A DNA stretch of 64,000 nt from Henricia sp. BOLD:AAB3569 (GCA_037783545.1 JBBELK010000216.1:682001-746000), one strand, 5' to 3'. Counted from the first letter of the stretch, positions 1 to 11,799 are shown. Notes: generated by a model from the letters alone, not told the origin. Translations and numbers: made by a program.

Positions 1-276
1 TATGTCTGTCAAAAAAGAAAGACCCTGGGTCACATGGTTTTGGAGAGGGAACCACTTTTTAAAATGCATATTTTGGTCTTTTTCAGCTTGTCATTTGACA
101 CTTGATGACGTCACGACGGCGTCACTACAATATGCACATCTTCAGATCAGGTTCTAAGTTGGTACCAAGTTTGAAGTTCGTACCTTGTTTCGTTTTCGAG
201 TTATGCTCTGGACTAAGTTTGGACTAGAAGAAGAAAAAAAGACATGAACAAATAAAATAAAAAAGAGCAATAACAA

Positions 277-306
277 TAGGTGTTCGGGTCGAGACCCGAA
301 CACCTA
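277..306. repeat. Perfect 14-bp-arm palindrome
   Basis: The arms TAGGTGTTCGGGTC and GACCCGAACACCTA are separated by two bases. It lies in presumed intronic or 3' sequence of the NHR-ROC-COR gene. Confidence 0.8.
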
Positions 307-385
307 ATAAATAAAGTTCTGACAGTAAGCCAATCCCAATCAGTGAGGAACAACTGCACTACAAAGATTAGAGACTACTAGTTGA

Positions 386-452
386 CTTCATAGCTCAATT
401 GGTAGGACATCTGCATGTTGAGCAGAAAGTCCGCGGTTTGAATCCCAGAGGA
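386..452 (+). repeat. tRNA-derived SINE head
   Basis: An A-box-like TAGCTCAATTGGTAGGAC is followed by a B-box-like GGTTTGAATCC at tRNA spacing. The stems do not close well and related copies are dispersed in the window, so this is a SINE and not a tRNA gene. Confidence 0.6.
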
Positions 453-739
453 GCCAAGTTGTTTTTCACTGCATCCAGATTTCCCAAAACTCATGAACAT
501 CTGTCCACATTTGTATCGAATAAGCTTTACCTTGCACACGACACTGGGCGATGGGTCAGGCTGAGCTTGTTTTGCTTCGGAAGAGCCACCAAATGAGACA
601 ATGGCTAATCTTTTGATGCACACCTAATAACAATACAAAAAAAAACGAAATGTCTTCAGCTTTTAGGTCAAGAAGTCAAACATGTCACCAATGTTTTTCA
701 TGTTGAATGCTCAATCAGGCATACCCGCAGACAACTTAC

Positions 740-3700
740 TTTGATATAAGCCATTTTCAGAGGAGACATCTCAATTTCTACATCATGGTCGCTGTCGATA
801 GAGAAAGCCGCCTGCCTGTAACCAAGCCTGGGTTCCAGCTCTACTCCTTGCTGATTCTGAGACCACCTTAATGTACGAACCACAATGCGATGGAACACAA
901 ACTCTGCCGACGGAAACACAATTTTGTAGCAATGTTAATTTTTCAAAATACATGTGTGCAATGTTTATCACACCAAAAATAGATTTATGCACTAGTATCA
1001 TTATAAAACAACCAGCCTACAAGGCTGATGAAGCCTGCTCCCCCCCCCCCCCCCCCCCCACCCCCCTTAACAATGAATACAGTGACAAACTTAAATAATA
1101 GCTCCTAACCTGGCACAAAATGGTTGAAAGCAATGTAGAAGACGTGAGATGACGCTAAGACCGGTAGAGTATGTTTGGTGACTTGACACTTTCGAACTGC
1201 ACAAGGCATAAAATGTGTCTCTTCTTCAGCAGTAGGTTGTCCACCACCCTGTATGGCTGAAATGAGATGCCTGTCTCACGATACGATACGTATCTCGATA
1301 CTAGTCCGAGTAACTTGGATGCCTACATCGCTTTTTTCATGGGGACGTGGTATGCGATATATGTAGGTATGCCAAGGCAATCGGCCAAAAAAAGCAAAAG
1401 TTTTCACCCCAAAAATGGCGACAAATACACTTGACACGCCAACTGAAGTGCCAGTAGATATCCTAGTTTACCAAGAAAATACATGTACTCACATTCTGAA
1501 AAAAAGTGGCACGCAGCGTACATATTTCGTTCACATTTTGCATGTTTGTGCCCAGCATGCAGTGCGTCCATGTTATCCGACCCCGCCTTGCATATATTAT
1601 ATGGCTGTGTACGAGCGTACAGTTCTCGTTACTCCGGAGTAATGTGCGCGCAATGCACTCAGGTCACATTACGCAAAAAGCAAGTCTGTAGTCTAAAGTA
1701 CATGCTCGAACGCAAGCAATATATTATATGCAAGGCGGTGTCGGATGACATGGACGCACTGCGTGCTGGGCACAAACACGCAAAATGTCAACGATTGCCT
1801 TAGACCCTAAAATACATATATCGCATACCACGTCCCCATGAAAAAAAGCAATATTGTAGGCGTCCAAGTTACTCGGACTATCTCGATACGTGCCAAACGA
1901 TGCGATACGTATCACGATATATCTTGGTTAAAATACTGCAGGTTTTAAAATTAAATTTTCGTAAATAAATGTATCGTGATGCACCGATATATCGATGTAT
2001 CGTTTTAGCCTTACCACCCGGTTTCTGGTCATTCATGTTCATTTTCTGGAAGACAATGACACATAATATTCAGTTTAAAAAGTCATGACCTCAACAGAGA
2101 GAGTATTTTGTAATGCAACTGCAGCACAAAATATCACAATAGTAACTTTGGGTAAATCATAATACACCAAAATTCAATACACTAACTTTCATTGACACAT
2201 TCCTAAATTATGAGATAATTTAAAATGCGTGCCAAATTCGTGTCACGAAATACGCAGCTCCATGCCATTGCTATGGAGCTGCGTATTTCGTGGCACGAAT
2301 TTGGCGTGCGCGCGCATTGCTGACGAGCCTGTGCCTTTAAGTCTGGTTCTGTACTCCTGTCTCCAATTTAACTTGCACATGCTCTATAGACCGAGCTCTC
2401 CACTCCTACATGTTTTAATTTGTCCCCAAATGTCAGTTATATTTGTTCGCGGATACAAATTCTTAAAACATTGTTGATTGATTGATATGGTTTTATACTT
2501 TTAACAAGTTTTAGATGAACATGGACAATTTGATTGATGAATGAAGAACATTTGTGATAAAAGACATTTATTCTTAGTAGCTATAATAATCTTGTGTACG
2601 CACCTCATTAATTGGGCACCGCTTACACAGCAAGTCCCATATATACAAATTTCTCAACAAACATTGCTTCGCATCAGATACATCAATGTTCTGCTCCTCA
2701 TGATTAACCAACAGGTCCCTCCACAAATAGTCAAGAAAACGGTCTTCAAGGATGCCTTCATCTGTCAATCGGTGCCAGGACTTTGAGAGGCCGGAAACCT
2801 GTCAGGGTAAGATTGAATAAAATATAAAATATGTACTGCAATTTGAGTCATTGTTCTCAGAATTCAAGAAACCTGAATTTTAAAAAAATAGGGAGTGTCT
2901 CCCTATTTGGACAAAGTCCCCCTAATACCCCGATTTTACCCCAAAAATGTCTACCGACTACCCCTATTAGTAACATTTTTATAGCGCATTACACATTATT
3001 GATCCCCCAAAAGACAGACAAAAACTATACAATGATGTCGAACAGACCAGCTGCCAACCATCACATTTAGTGGCTATGGTGACTATACCATACCTGTTCC
3101 TTTGGTTCAAGACAAGTCGTGATCCTTCTGATGGCATCAACCAACCAAACGCGATCAATGACAAAGACATTCTCATCTTTGAGAGGGATAACCATGAACC
3201 GACCCGTCCAGGTGTAATAGTTCAGCATCATCCCGGCCTCATTTTCAATCATACCAGTCATGTACCTTTGAATTGCGTCCTAAATAAATGGCAAAACAAA
3301 CGGTACCAAGTCAAATGTTTAACATAACATCTACACTTTGAGATATTACAAACCTTGTTTCCATCGTTCGCTTGACGACATATATTCTCTGTGAAACTAC
3401 AGCAGGAAATTACATACATGTGTTCAGTGTTACAGGATCATAAGTGATTAGTTTTATTATTATTATTATTATTAACAATTAAAAGGAATTGCCGCATGCG
3501 CAAACCGTATGACTCAAATCCACATTCTTCTGCAGTCTGAGGCAAAGATCGCAACCACTCAACCACTGAACTGACCAATCAGCAGTGGGTACCGCATTAA
3601 ACTTACTTTAGCGATAAACACAACGGGAGGACTATAGAGTCTTGTCAGTTCAAACCCCAACCATGTCAGTGGAATCTCTTCTTTCATGTCTGCCACCAAG

Positions 3701-6700
3701 TGTCCAACACCCTCAATCAAACATCTTAAAGCTTTAACCTTCAGATAAAAAAAAAAACGTTAAAGAGACAAACCGGCTTTGTTGGGCTCGAAATAGACCC
3801 ATACCTGATTCTGAAAGTCTTTCCGAAATAGAATGAAAGAACCTGAAAAAAAAACCCACAATTTTACAATTTTTTAGCATTTTTCAAAAAATCAAGGTCA
3901 CGTGATATATCGGAACCAGATTAAGAGTTCGGATAAATCACGTGTCCTTGGAATTAATTTTATTTCCAGCTGCATGGCCGTGTGATAGTTTATTCCTGGA
4001 GTTTATTACTGCAGTACTGCATCAAATTCAGCTCTGATTTTTTTCAAAATATTTATGAGTATTTGACAAAAGAGACTATTTATTAATAGGTTATGAAACA
4101 AAGTTAAACATAACTCTAAAAAATCGAACATAATATTTTGACACAAAGTCCGAGGAACCGAAGCAAGTTCCACTACCAGAAAATGTGACATTTAGCCCCA
4201 CGGCACACACGTTGGGACCGGTACACGCTACAGTGCCGTGGAACTACAATTGTACGTTCGTGAAGACAAACCATAAAAATTGAATGTGAGCTCCTCTACA
4301 GAAAACGGAAAAACCCATTCGGTGGTCCAGGCTGTGCAGTGAAATTTTCAGCAGAAAATTAGAGATATCCAAAGCAAAAAGCTGCTAAGTGAAGAGCGAA
4401 TAGTTTCCGACAAAGTTGTGAGTCTCGCACAATAGTGAAATTGTACTACATTCATCTGAGCGTACACGTATGTCAAAAATTGAAAGGAATTGGCGTATGC
4501 GCAAACCGTGACACAGCCCCTTGTAAAAAGTATGACTTAAATCCACATTCTTCTGCAGTCTAAGGCAAAGATCGCAACCACTCAACCACTTAACTGACCA
4601 TTCAGCAGTGGGTACTGTATTAAACTTACTTTAGCGATAAACACAACGGGAGGACTATAGAGTCTTGTCAGTTCAAACCCCAACCATGTTAGTGGAATCT
4701 CTTCTTTCATGTCTGGCACCGAGCGTCCAACACCCTCAATCGCACGTCTTAAACCTTTAACCTTCAGATAAAAAAAAAAGAACATTAAAGGGGCTCAACG
4801 ATTCAAAACCCTCAAAAACCAAAATGTGCTAATTATGTAACAACTTTTTGCAGGTACCCATTTACTCCTGGGTTTAATAAGAGAGGCAATTTATGGCAAA
4901 GTACCTTAACCAAGAGCATACACATCATAGATGTGGTCTGGATTTGAACCCCAAAACTACAAAATTTAGAATCTTGAGTTTAATACACATGGGGTCGATT
5001 TCACAAAGACTTGCAAGGCGTCACAAGTACCCAATCCATCGCGAGTTGCGATGGATTTGGGTATTTGCGACTTGTTGTCTTTGTGAAATCGACGGACCTC
5101 CGACCCTTGATACTCTTAGATGGCTACTCAGACTTACAGAATACAAGATGACTGCAATGATTTACCTCTGAATCAGCTGCATCTTCTAGGCTATTCTCAA
5201 CAGCAAAGAATTGCTCCACAATGCGATCCTCGTATGGTGTGTCACTCAATGCTTTCCTCAGCTTGGCAAACTGAGAACTAACCTGCCATGCCTGCAGAAG
5301 TAGGAAAGGTAAGCCAAAATAATGGCAACCTATGAGCAGCTGATAAAAGGACTCAATTCTGAATATAATGGGAAAAACTTGGAATTGGGCAATTCCATGG
5401 TTTTTAGTAATGTTACTTTCCGACCTGTTAATCAAGCCGAACCCGCGTGAGTGTGACCATCTATGACCAATCACAACAGAGCTACGCAGACAGCATTAGC
5501 TCTGTTGATCTGGGCCGGTTTGCACATAAAAAAGGTCATACCGAATATTTGATTCGGTAAAATGCTATTCGAACATTCGATGGAAGATTGGTTATTCGAA
5601 TATTCGATTTGTTTGGCACACCGCTAGCTTACACTGGGGAAGTTTGCAGCTACTAAAAAATATTGCAGTGGGAACGCACAGTAAAATAAGATGGAAGAAT
5701 ATTACTGCAGGTTGCTGTACATTGTAAGTTTTCATGGAGTAGCGGAAGAGAAATTCCAATGAGAAAACAGCTTTAAAAAAATATTGTTCACATTTTATGA
5801 ATAAGTATGTCAGAATTAACATGGTCTCTGTAAACAGACGTTAAGATGAACTGCAGTAAGCACCTTACCCTTTCTTCACCATTCTTGCCAAGGCAGTTTT
5901 TGTGAGTGCCAACGATGATGATGGGAGGCCAATCCTTTGCCGGGTAATATGCATGGACATTATGCATCCATTGATCCATGCACTCCCACGTAGTGAGCTC
6001 ATTAGACGAAACTGTTTCCTGGAAATTAAGAACTTGCATATCTTGATGTCTAAAAATGTAATATATTCCCTTTACTTTAAACATTACATACAGCTTGTTG
6101 AATTCTACACATACCAGGCAAAAAAAAATCGTCTTTGTATTCTGATTTTTTTATTTTATTGCATTTTGGGTTGTGAGTTTTGGCAACTTTCAAAATTTAA
6201 TGGACACAATGGAATCTATTTTGCTGTTGTAATTAACATTTACGAAAGCAATTTATAAGGTAAACATCACTCTCAGTAAAAGTTTGACAAAAATCTTTCC
6301 AGACTTTAGGCGACAATATGAATTATAAATGTTACTAATGTGCTTCCTGTGGATATTTACCTTTCCGCGAGGTCCATCAGTTTGAATCACAGCTGGTTTG
6401 TCCAAATCATGGCCAAGATTAAAAACCAAAATGACGATTGGTCTACACGGCATAAACATCTAGAGAAAGAAAATGGAAGCTTTCCTGAATAGTGAATGAC
6501 ACTTTTATAAGTGTTACCATCTTCAAAGATGTACTGTTACAATAGGTTTAAAGGAGCACACCAGCTTTGTTGGGCTATTTTGGGCTTAAAATAAACCCAT
6601 ACATTAATCTGAAAGTCTTTCCGAAATGAACTAAATAGAAAACCATTAAATTTTGCCGTTTTTGAGCATTTAAAAAAAAAAAAATTCAGGGTCACATGAT

Positions 6701-9700
6701 TTATCCGAACCAGATTTCTAGTTTGGATAAATCACGTTTTCTTGTGAGTTAGTTTTGTCAATCGCGGTTGGTTTCATTTCTTGTTGGAAAATAATGTCCT
6801 ACGAAAACTATGTACAGACTGTATTTTCCAATTTGTAGACAAATCTGCCAACAGGTTTCATAAGAAGGGTTTCTGGGTATTGGTATGAATGAGACATTCT
6901 CTCAGATTTTAACAGTTAATGAATCTAAATAAATAAGTAAAATAAATGGGTATGACTGGAAAAAAAGTATTTACAAATTATTAGTTGAGTTTGAAAGAAC
7001 TACATGTAAGTATGAGCATCAAATGAACCCAGGAAAGTTTTTTTGAACCGGTGATAGAGACAGGTGAACTGGCACCTGACACTCGTAACCACTAACCACT
7101 GAATGAAATAATTACCCTATTAGTTGAATGGAACACTTCATCACCTCCAAAGTCTAGCAAACTGAGGAACATTGTATTGCTATCATCAGCACAACTGCTG
7201 TTGACAGCTGACAAAACTTCACGTTTCTTGAAATCTGTGTTTGAGGGAAAAGTATGACATGAAAATCTTACCATGGCATTCTAATGTAAAGAGACATGAA
7301 AAATTATTGAAGGGTTCAGATACGAGTCTGTCCACGGTATTGGAGACATTTGGAAATTAAGATCATATCTCTAAACAATGGCTTTTATCTTCCCTTAAAA
7401 CAAATGACTTCATCCTCGGATCAAACAGCAACAAATAGTGTGACAACATCCCCTTCTAAAAACCATGTGTACAAATTTCCCATATATGGGAAATTTTTAC
7501 ATACAACATACATAACAAGAACACCAAAAATGTCACGACGTATGTGTCCTTTTTATGTACGTTATATTGGAAATTTGCACAGTGTTTTTTCAAACAAATT
7601 GATGGTATGTCATACTATTGGTTACGAAGCACTAAAAGTGCCACCCAACTTGTTCAGAACCTGACAATTTATCGCAGGATGACAACATATTCAGTGCAAA
7701 TTGTTGTCGTCCAGCGATGTATCTCAAGAAGATGACGTAGTAAACAGCTCACCCAAATCATTTTTGTGGCCAGACCAAGATCCCGTTTCATCAATCTGAC
7801 ATGCCATCGAGGCATCAGTCCCTTGTGTTGAGCTCTCTAAGGGGTCAAATCTGTGCATTTTGAAGGGACAGAAATGCAATTACAATGTATTTAAGGCTGT
7901 ATACAGGTTTTGCACCATTTCCCCAAATATCGATCAACCATTTGACTGGAAACCGTACTCAAATGAAAGAGATGATATTTGGAAAATTGGGGGGAAAATG
8001 TGCAACCGATTAGTTGCTGTCGCTCTGCGCACATCGACAGCAACTGTTCAGGGGCCAATTTCGTAAAACATGTTACGTCAAAAATTTTGGATTAAGCATA
8101 GCATGAATTTTTACTTAAGCAAGGGTCTATTTTATGAAGCTTGTTGTTCTAAGCGCGCGAAGAGAGTGCGAGCGCAACGCTGCCGTCTGTTTTGTTCGAA
8201 CGCGTTCGTCGTCTGCTTAACTCGTGTCAACGTCAAAATGTTCAAGTACAGTCATTGGTAATGTTTCCATTTTTGAATGATTATCACTACCACAGAAAAC
8301 CCTTGCCTGTCGCTGACTGAAATATTCAACAACAGCTGAAATTTGTATCTCTGTTGGAAAATGTCTCGAAATTTGCCGAAAATAGCGAAGAAAAAAGATG
8401 GCGTCGCGTTAGCAAAAAGTCGGTAGATTAGCATGCGGTTTGGTTTGCTAGTGCTTAAACAGTTTTATGAAATGGAGAGAGGGCTGCTTAATCATGTTTA
8501 TTAAAATTGGCCCCAGTTGAGTTGCTTCTAGTTGCAAGGTCGATGTACGCTTGGCATTAGAATCTGAGCTAGGATATGACGTCATACCTTTGACCAATGA
8601 GTGTCTTCATTAGGCTAGTCTTGCCAACCCCTGGTTGACCAATCAGCAGCAGATCGATGTGGCCTAGACGTCTACTTCCCTTCATCATTGCCTTCAAGTA
8701 CTGCTGTTGCCAAGACTCTCCTTCCTTTAGGATGCATTGGGGTACAAGGGCTTGGACTTCTGTAAGAGAAAAAAAAGGGTATGAATTTATAAGTTGACCA
8801 TTACTATCTTTTTATGACGACTTACCATCGATTTTGTCTCACATTGTTTGGTTGTTTCATTTTACACCATACAAAATATTGTGTTTGTTACTTTGCCAAG
8901 TTGCGCTCCCTTGCAACACCGAGAGAAAAATTGGGCTGATACGGAAAACCTAAGGGAGTACACCACTGTGCCTCTTAGATCAGCTGGTAGAGCATCTGCC
9001 TGGTGAGTCAGAGGTCTCGGGTTTGAATCCTGATGAGGACCATATGATTTTTCTCTCATCTCGTGTTTGGTGGAGAAAATTACCACGTACAGACACTCTT
9101 TGAGACCCCATGCACTAAACCCAAGTTTTTACCTAGTAAATTCATGACACTTTTTGTCCTAATTTTGCGTTTTTATCATCAAACTAACATTTATATATGG
9201 TTTACATGTCATAACTATGGAGAATCATGGGTGTCCGTGCATGGTAATGAACTTGAAATGTTATTAACAGCTAGTGCAACAGGAGTAATGTTGAAGTTAC
9301 AGCACTCTGAATTCTACATATGATCCGGAATAATTGCGATTGACCCAACTGGTAGTGGGATAACCCAACTTGGAATGGGGTTAACCCAACTGGGGCATTG
9401 TGTCCTCACTCGTTATAATGACGCAATCATAGCCACCAGACAAGTCGACAGCCACCCATACAGGTTCCTTGAAGTCCACTGCCCCACGAGGGTCAAGCAA
9501 CGTCTCTGGTTGTCCCACTTGCTTCATGTTGACGAGGCCCATGGCACCAAACTGGTACTCCACAAACATGTTTTCATCGGTTGTCTGCTTCAGGGGCTCA
9601 GCCCACATACGGCACAGAGCCTCTGGGGTGTAAATAGCAGGTAGGAGACTAGGATCGACTTCATCTGGGTTCTGATTGGTGAAGCCAATTCGTGGAAGGC

Positions 9701-9878
9701 CCGTCCATCGATTTGTTGTTTGCTTAAAGAGCAATGACACCTTCTCATCTGCTTGGCAGGGGGCCTTGCTGAATACGAGAGCATTGTCAAATGTTTCACA
9801 ATTGCGAACAGCAATTGCACCTCCATCTTTCACAGTGATGTTCCTCCCATGACAGGTGGGATGAAAATGCTCATCCAT
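740..9878 (-). CDS. NHR-ROC-COR protein (Neuralized repeat fused to ROCO GTPase), 3' end outside window
   Basis: Exons in transcription order: 9878-9410, 8759-8588, 7850-7753, 7234-7116, 6459-6361, 6018-5869, 5291-5166, 4761-4630 and its duplicate 3738-3607, 3279-3094, 2798-2604, 1248-1110, 903-740. All junctions have GT/AG and compatible phases, giving 683 codons with one copy of the duplicated exon. The start ATG is followed by DEHFHPTCHGRNI, and an in-frame TGA lies eight codons upstream in the same exon. Residues 1-156 are a Neuralized homology repeat (FHPTCHGRNI, ALVFSKAP, IGFTNQNP, WVAVDLSGG). A ROC GTPase follows: P-loop GQPGVGKTS near 197-205, switch DFGGDEVFHS near 274, G4-like VGTHKN near 356. 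The COR part has EIPLTWLGFEL, CPINE and HRIVVRTLRW. ROCO proteins are GTPases with scaffold or signalling roles; NHR domains bind proteins and occur in Neuralized ubiquitin ligases. No stop is seen at 740, so more exons lie to the left. Function unknown. Confidence 0.85.
1040..1059 (+). repeat. Poly-C tract
   Basis: A run of about 20 C followed by A and another C run, in an intron of the NHR-ROC-COR gene. Confidence 0.9.
1283..1925. repeat. Long foldback (MITE-like) element
   Basis: The left part (GTCCGAGTAACTTGGATGCC, GGGGACGTGGTATGCGATAT) is mirrored on the right as ATATCGCATACCACGTCCCC and GGCGTCCAAGTTACTCGGAC. Inner arms also match (TGTGCCCAGCATGCAGTGCG against CGCACTGCGTGCTGGGCACA). Arms are roughly 250-300 bp with small interruptions around a centre near 1640. 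It encodes no evident protein and lies in an intron. Confidence 0.8.
2226..2335. repeat. Inverted-repeat MITE, family also at 10978-11118
   Basis: A hairpin is formed by CGAAATACGCAGCTCCATGC and its complement around 2232-2305, ending in GGCGTGCGCGCGCATTGCTG. A diverged copy with the same CACGAATTTGGCGCGCGCGC end occurs near 11080. Confidence 0.7.
3455..3473 (+). repeat. (TTA)n microsatellite
   Basis: About six TTA/ATT units immediately before the left copy of the duplicated exon segment. Confidence 0.85.
3480..3765. repeat. Direct repeat, left copy, of the exon-carrying duplication
   Basis: It shares AAAAGGAATT, GCGCAAACCGT, CCACATTCTTCTGCAGTCT and CAACCACTCAACCACT, as well as the whole 132-nt exon, with 4478-4790. 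The offset between the exons is 1023 bp. The duplication therefore includes about 130 bp of downstream intron. Confidence 0.85.
3607..3738 (-). CDS. COR-domain exon, copy 2 (3' copy) of the tandem exon pair
   Basis: This is a 132-nt duplicate of the exon at 4630-4761 with the same CTGAAG acceptor and GTAAGT donor, both phase 0. It begins VKALRCLIEGVGHLVADMKE. I count 8 base differences from copy 1: seven cause six amino-acid changes, all within the first 16 residues, and one is silent. The last 28 residues are identical. The reading frame is intact, so it looks functional. It may be an alternative (mutually exclusive) exon or be included in tandem. Confidence 0.8.
3780..3960. repeat. Dispersed repeat, second copy near 6550-6765
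   Basis: Both stretches contain GGCTTTGTTGGGCT or a close variant, then TCTGAAAGTCTTTCCGAAAT and GGATAAATCACGT. They lie in introns of the NHR-ROC-COR gene. No coding potential is seen. Confidence 0.65.
4478..4790. repeat. Direct repeat, right copy, of the exon-carrying duplication
   Basis: This is the partner of 3480-3765. It carries an extra stretch of about 22 bp (around GACACAGCCCCTTGTAAAAA) in the intronic part that the left copy lacks. Confidence 0.85.
4630..4761 (-). CDS. COR-domain exon, copy 1 (5' copy) of a tandem exon pair
   Basis: This 132-nt exon encodes 44 residues, starting VKGLRRAIEGVGRSVPDMKE and ending SPPVVFIAK. The acceptor ends in CTGAAG and the donor is GTAAGT. It starts and ends in phase 0, so it can be skipped, swapped or doubled without changing frame. 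It belongs to the NHR-ROC-COR gene and encodes the start of the COR region (EIPLTWLGFEL). Flanking intron sequence is duplicated together with the exon. Confidence 0.85.
4990..5098. repeat. Short palindromic MITE
   Basis: GGTCGATTTCACAAAGAC at the left is mirrored by TCTTTGTGAAATCGACGGAC at the right, with an inner mirrored pair CCAATCCATCGC and GCGATGGATTTGG. Confidence 0.75.
6550..6765. repeat. Dispersed repeat, copy of 3780-3960
   Basis: It shares the TCTGAAAGTCTTTCCGAAAT core and the GGATAAATCACGT end with the copy at 3780-3960. It is intronic. Confidence 0.65.
8050..8515. repeat. MITE with GGGGCCAATTT termini
   Basis: The left end GGGGCCAATTTCGTAAAACA and right end ATTAAAATTGGCCCC are inverted repeats. 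Related elements occur at 18239-18393, 19366-19587 and 56130-56385. It lies in the intron between the first NHR-ROC-COR P-loop exon and the next exon. Confidence 0.65.
8968..9040 (+). repeat. tRNA-derived SINE head
   Basis: A-box-like TCAGCTGGTAGAGCATCTG and B-box-like GGGTTTGAATCCTGA. The preceding GGGAGTACACCACTGTGCCT recurs at the SINE heads at 16545-16735 and 44495-44600. Confidence 0.65.
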
Positions 9879-10221
9879 CTTCTCAATCTCATGCAGCCTT
9901 CAAGTTCCTAAAAACAGTACCTGTGATGAAAATGTAAATATTTTAGACAGCATAGTGTTTATTTTTTTTGATTTAGATTTATGCATGCAAGATGTTGCTG
10001 AGACAACATTATTATGAATAAAACATCTTTTCCTTAATAAAAATTTTTTATCTTTGAAACATTTTTTCTTTAGTAAAGATGTTTTAAGACTGAATTTTCT
10101 GAATGGTTTCCATGACAATGCCTAACCTAAACAACAAACAATTATTTAAAACATCACACATAATGATTTACTAAAACAAAATAAGACTTGAAAGATAGCT
10201 CCAGGATGATACTAGCCTTTG

Positions 10222-10617
10222 GTCAAGGCCTCGCAGCCGATAGTGGTGTTGCGCGCCAGAACGAGAATGCCACCATGCGACAAGGACGGGGCGAGCAGTG
10301 CCAGCTGCGAGGCCTTTGCCCTCTCGGAATCATTACTTATTAATGTATTACAGCCCCTGTTGTATTATTCATCCCTGCGCTGTATGCGCTGCGAACACTG
10401 CGAATCAGTGGAGCGCACTCGTGTTTACAAACTGGTGCGCGCAAACCTGATTGCCTTGCATTGTTAGCTATTCAACGCAACACGCAAACTCGGTAGCAGT
10501 AGCAAAATTCAGGACAGCAAAAGCCTCGCAGCTGGTGCTGCTCGCCCCGTCCTCGCCGCAAGGTGGTGGTCTCGTTCTGGTGTGCGACACAACCAGCTGC
10601 GAGGCCTTGAACTCCAG
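10222..10617. repeat. Inverted-repeat element with AAGGCCTCGCAGC termini
   Basis: The left arm starts GGTCAAGGCCTCGCAGCCGA and the right arm ends AACCAGCTGCGAGGCCTTGA. Internal pieces (GACGGGGCGAGCAG and CTGCTCGCCCCGTC) also pair. The arms are about 100 bp around a spacer of about 200 bp. Confidence 0.75.
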
Positions 10618-10977
10618 TAACCGAATTCGCACAAAAAAAATGTGCAGTTTGTGCACCTTTTAAAAATGGCATAGGGCCTATGTTACATGTAGCTTGTGTA
10701 CAATTATTGCAAGATTGTTGCACAGTTTATGCAATAACAAGTTGAGTATTAAGCTCAGGAGCCATCCAGTACGTACGCACGAAATACCGACTTTTTAAAC
10801 ACTCGGGCCCTCCCCCCACACCCCCCGTACGCATATTTCATGACGTCACCCATATGCTTTAGTGTTGGGTGTACACATTGGCTCCAACCCCCCCTCCACC
10901 ATGTGTACGTACGTACGTCCGTACGTACATACTTTATGGATGGCCCCTTAAAGGCAGTAGAGGCCCGTCAGCAATGC

Positions 10978-11118
10978 GAGCGCACTAAATTCGTGCCACG
11001 AATTATGCAGCACGCCAGCACCGCCAGCACCATGCCTTTGCTATGCAGATGCGTAATTCGTGGCACGAATTTGGCGCGCGCGCATTGCTGACGCGCATTG
11101 CGGGCGAACCTGTGCCTT
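10978..11118. repeat. GC-rich MITE, copy of 2226-2335
   Basis: AAATTCGTGCCACGAATTAT is mirrored by GTAATTCGTGGCACGAATTT, followed by GGCGCGCGCGCATTGCTGAC and GCCTGTGCCTTTAAG, as in the copy near 2300. Confidence 0.7.
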
Positions 11119-11799
11119 TAAGCCTTTGCTTAGTTTTCTTAAATCGGCTGCAGGGAAAAAAAAAACCCTGGCCATGGTCGGTCGGTCATGACATGGAGAA
11201 ACATCATGCAATTTTTGCAAATTCAATCATGATTCAGTTAACTGCACAGTCATTATCACATGTGAACATGCCAAGGCGAAGGTATACTTCACTGGCATAG
11301 TTAACACTACAGAGGGTGTTAAAAAAGATAAATGTAGGTGAGGCAATTTATGATGAGTCTTTCTTTCTTCAAAACCGTACGCGTTTGGTATGCGCACGCG
11401 AGCGCCTGGGGACAAGACCTTATGTTTACTTCTTGTTTTGTTTCAAGTAAACTATCCCAAGTCGCTTCTGCATGCAAGCCCGACATTTAAACAAAATCCC
11501 CACCGTTTTCTTTTTTTTTACTAAAACAACACAACAAAAAGCTGTGTAACCCCTTCCAGATAAGTGTAGGTAGTTCTGTGAATTATTCCCAGATCCATAA
11601 TTGAAAATACTTTTGAGAAAATGTATTAAATACTCGAGCGCCCACGATCAAGTTTAACAATTTCGTCTGGTACTTTGACAACACCGCATGCACTATTTGC
11701 AACGTGCGAACAGAATCCGTGCGAACCGTCGTATCCGCGCGTCATTTTCGTGTGATTTTAAGAAATCCTATAATCCAAGGTTTGCTTTTTTTTGAGATA

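Larger units (their letters stand above)
1..739. other. Left-edge stretch: intron or 3' part of the NHR-ROC-COR gene, no exon recognised
   Basis: The last recognised exon ends at 740 with a GTAAGT donor on the minus strand, so this stretch should be intron plus possibly later exons. I found no exon. It holds a perfect hairpin at 277-306 and a tRNA-like SINE fragment near 386-452. Confidence 0.5.
9905..11799. other. Spacer between the NHR-ROC-COR and ALKBH7 starts
   Basis: The two genes are transcribed away from each other. This stretch should hold 5' UTRs and promoters of both; I see no clear TATA box. It contains an inverted-repeat element at 10222-10617, a GC-rich MITE at 10978-11118 and an ACGTACGTAC-rich patch near 10903-10927. 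No further exon is recognised. Confidence 0.6.

Noticed and set aside
8968-9040. Possible tRNA gene
   Set aside because: A and B boxes are present, but the acceptor stem does not pair and related heads are dispersed, so it is a SINE. The same applies at 386, 44495 and 57779.
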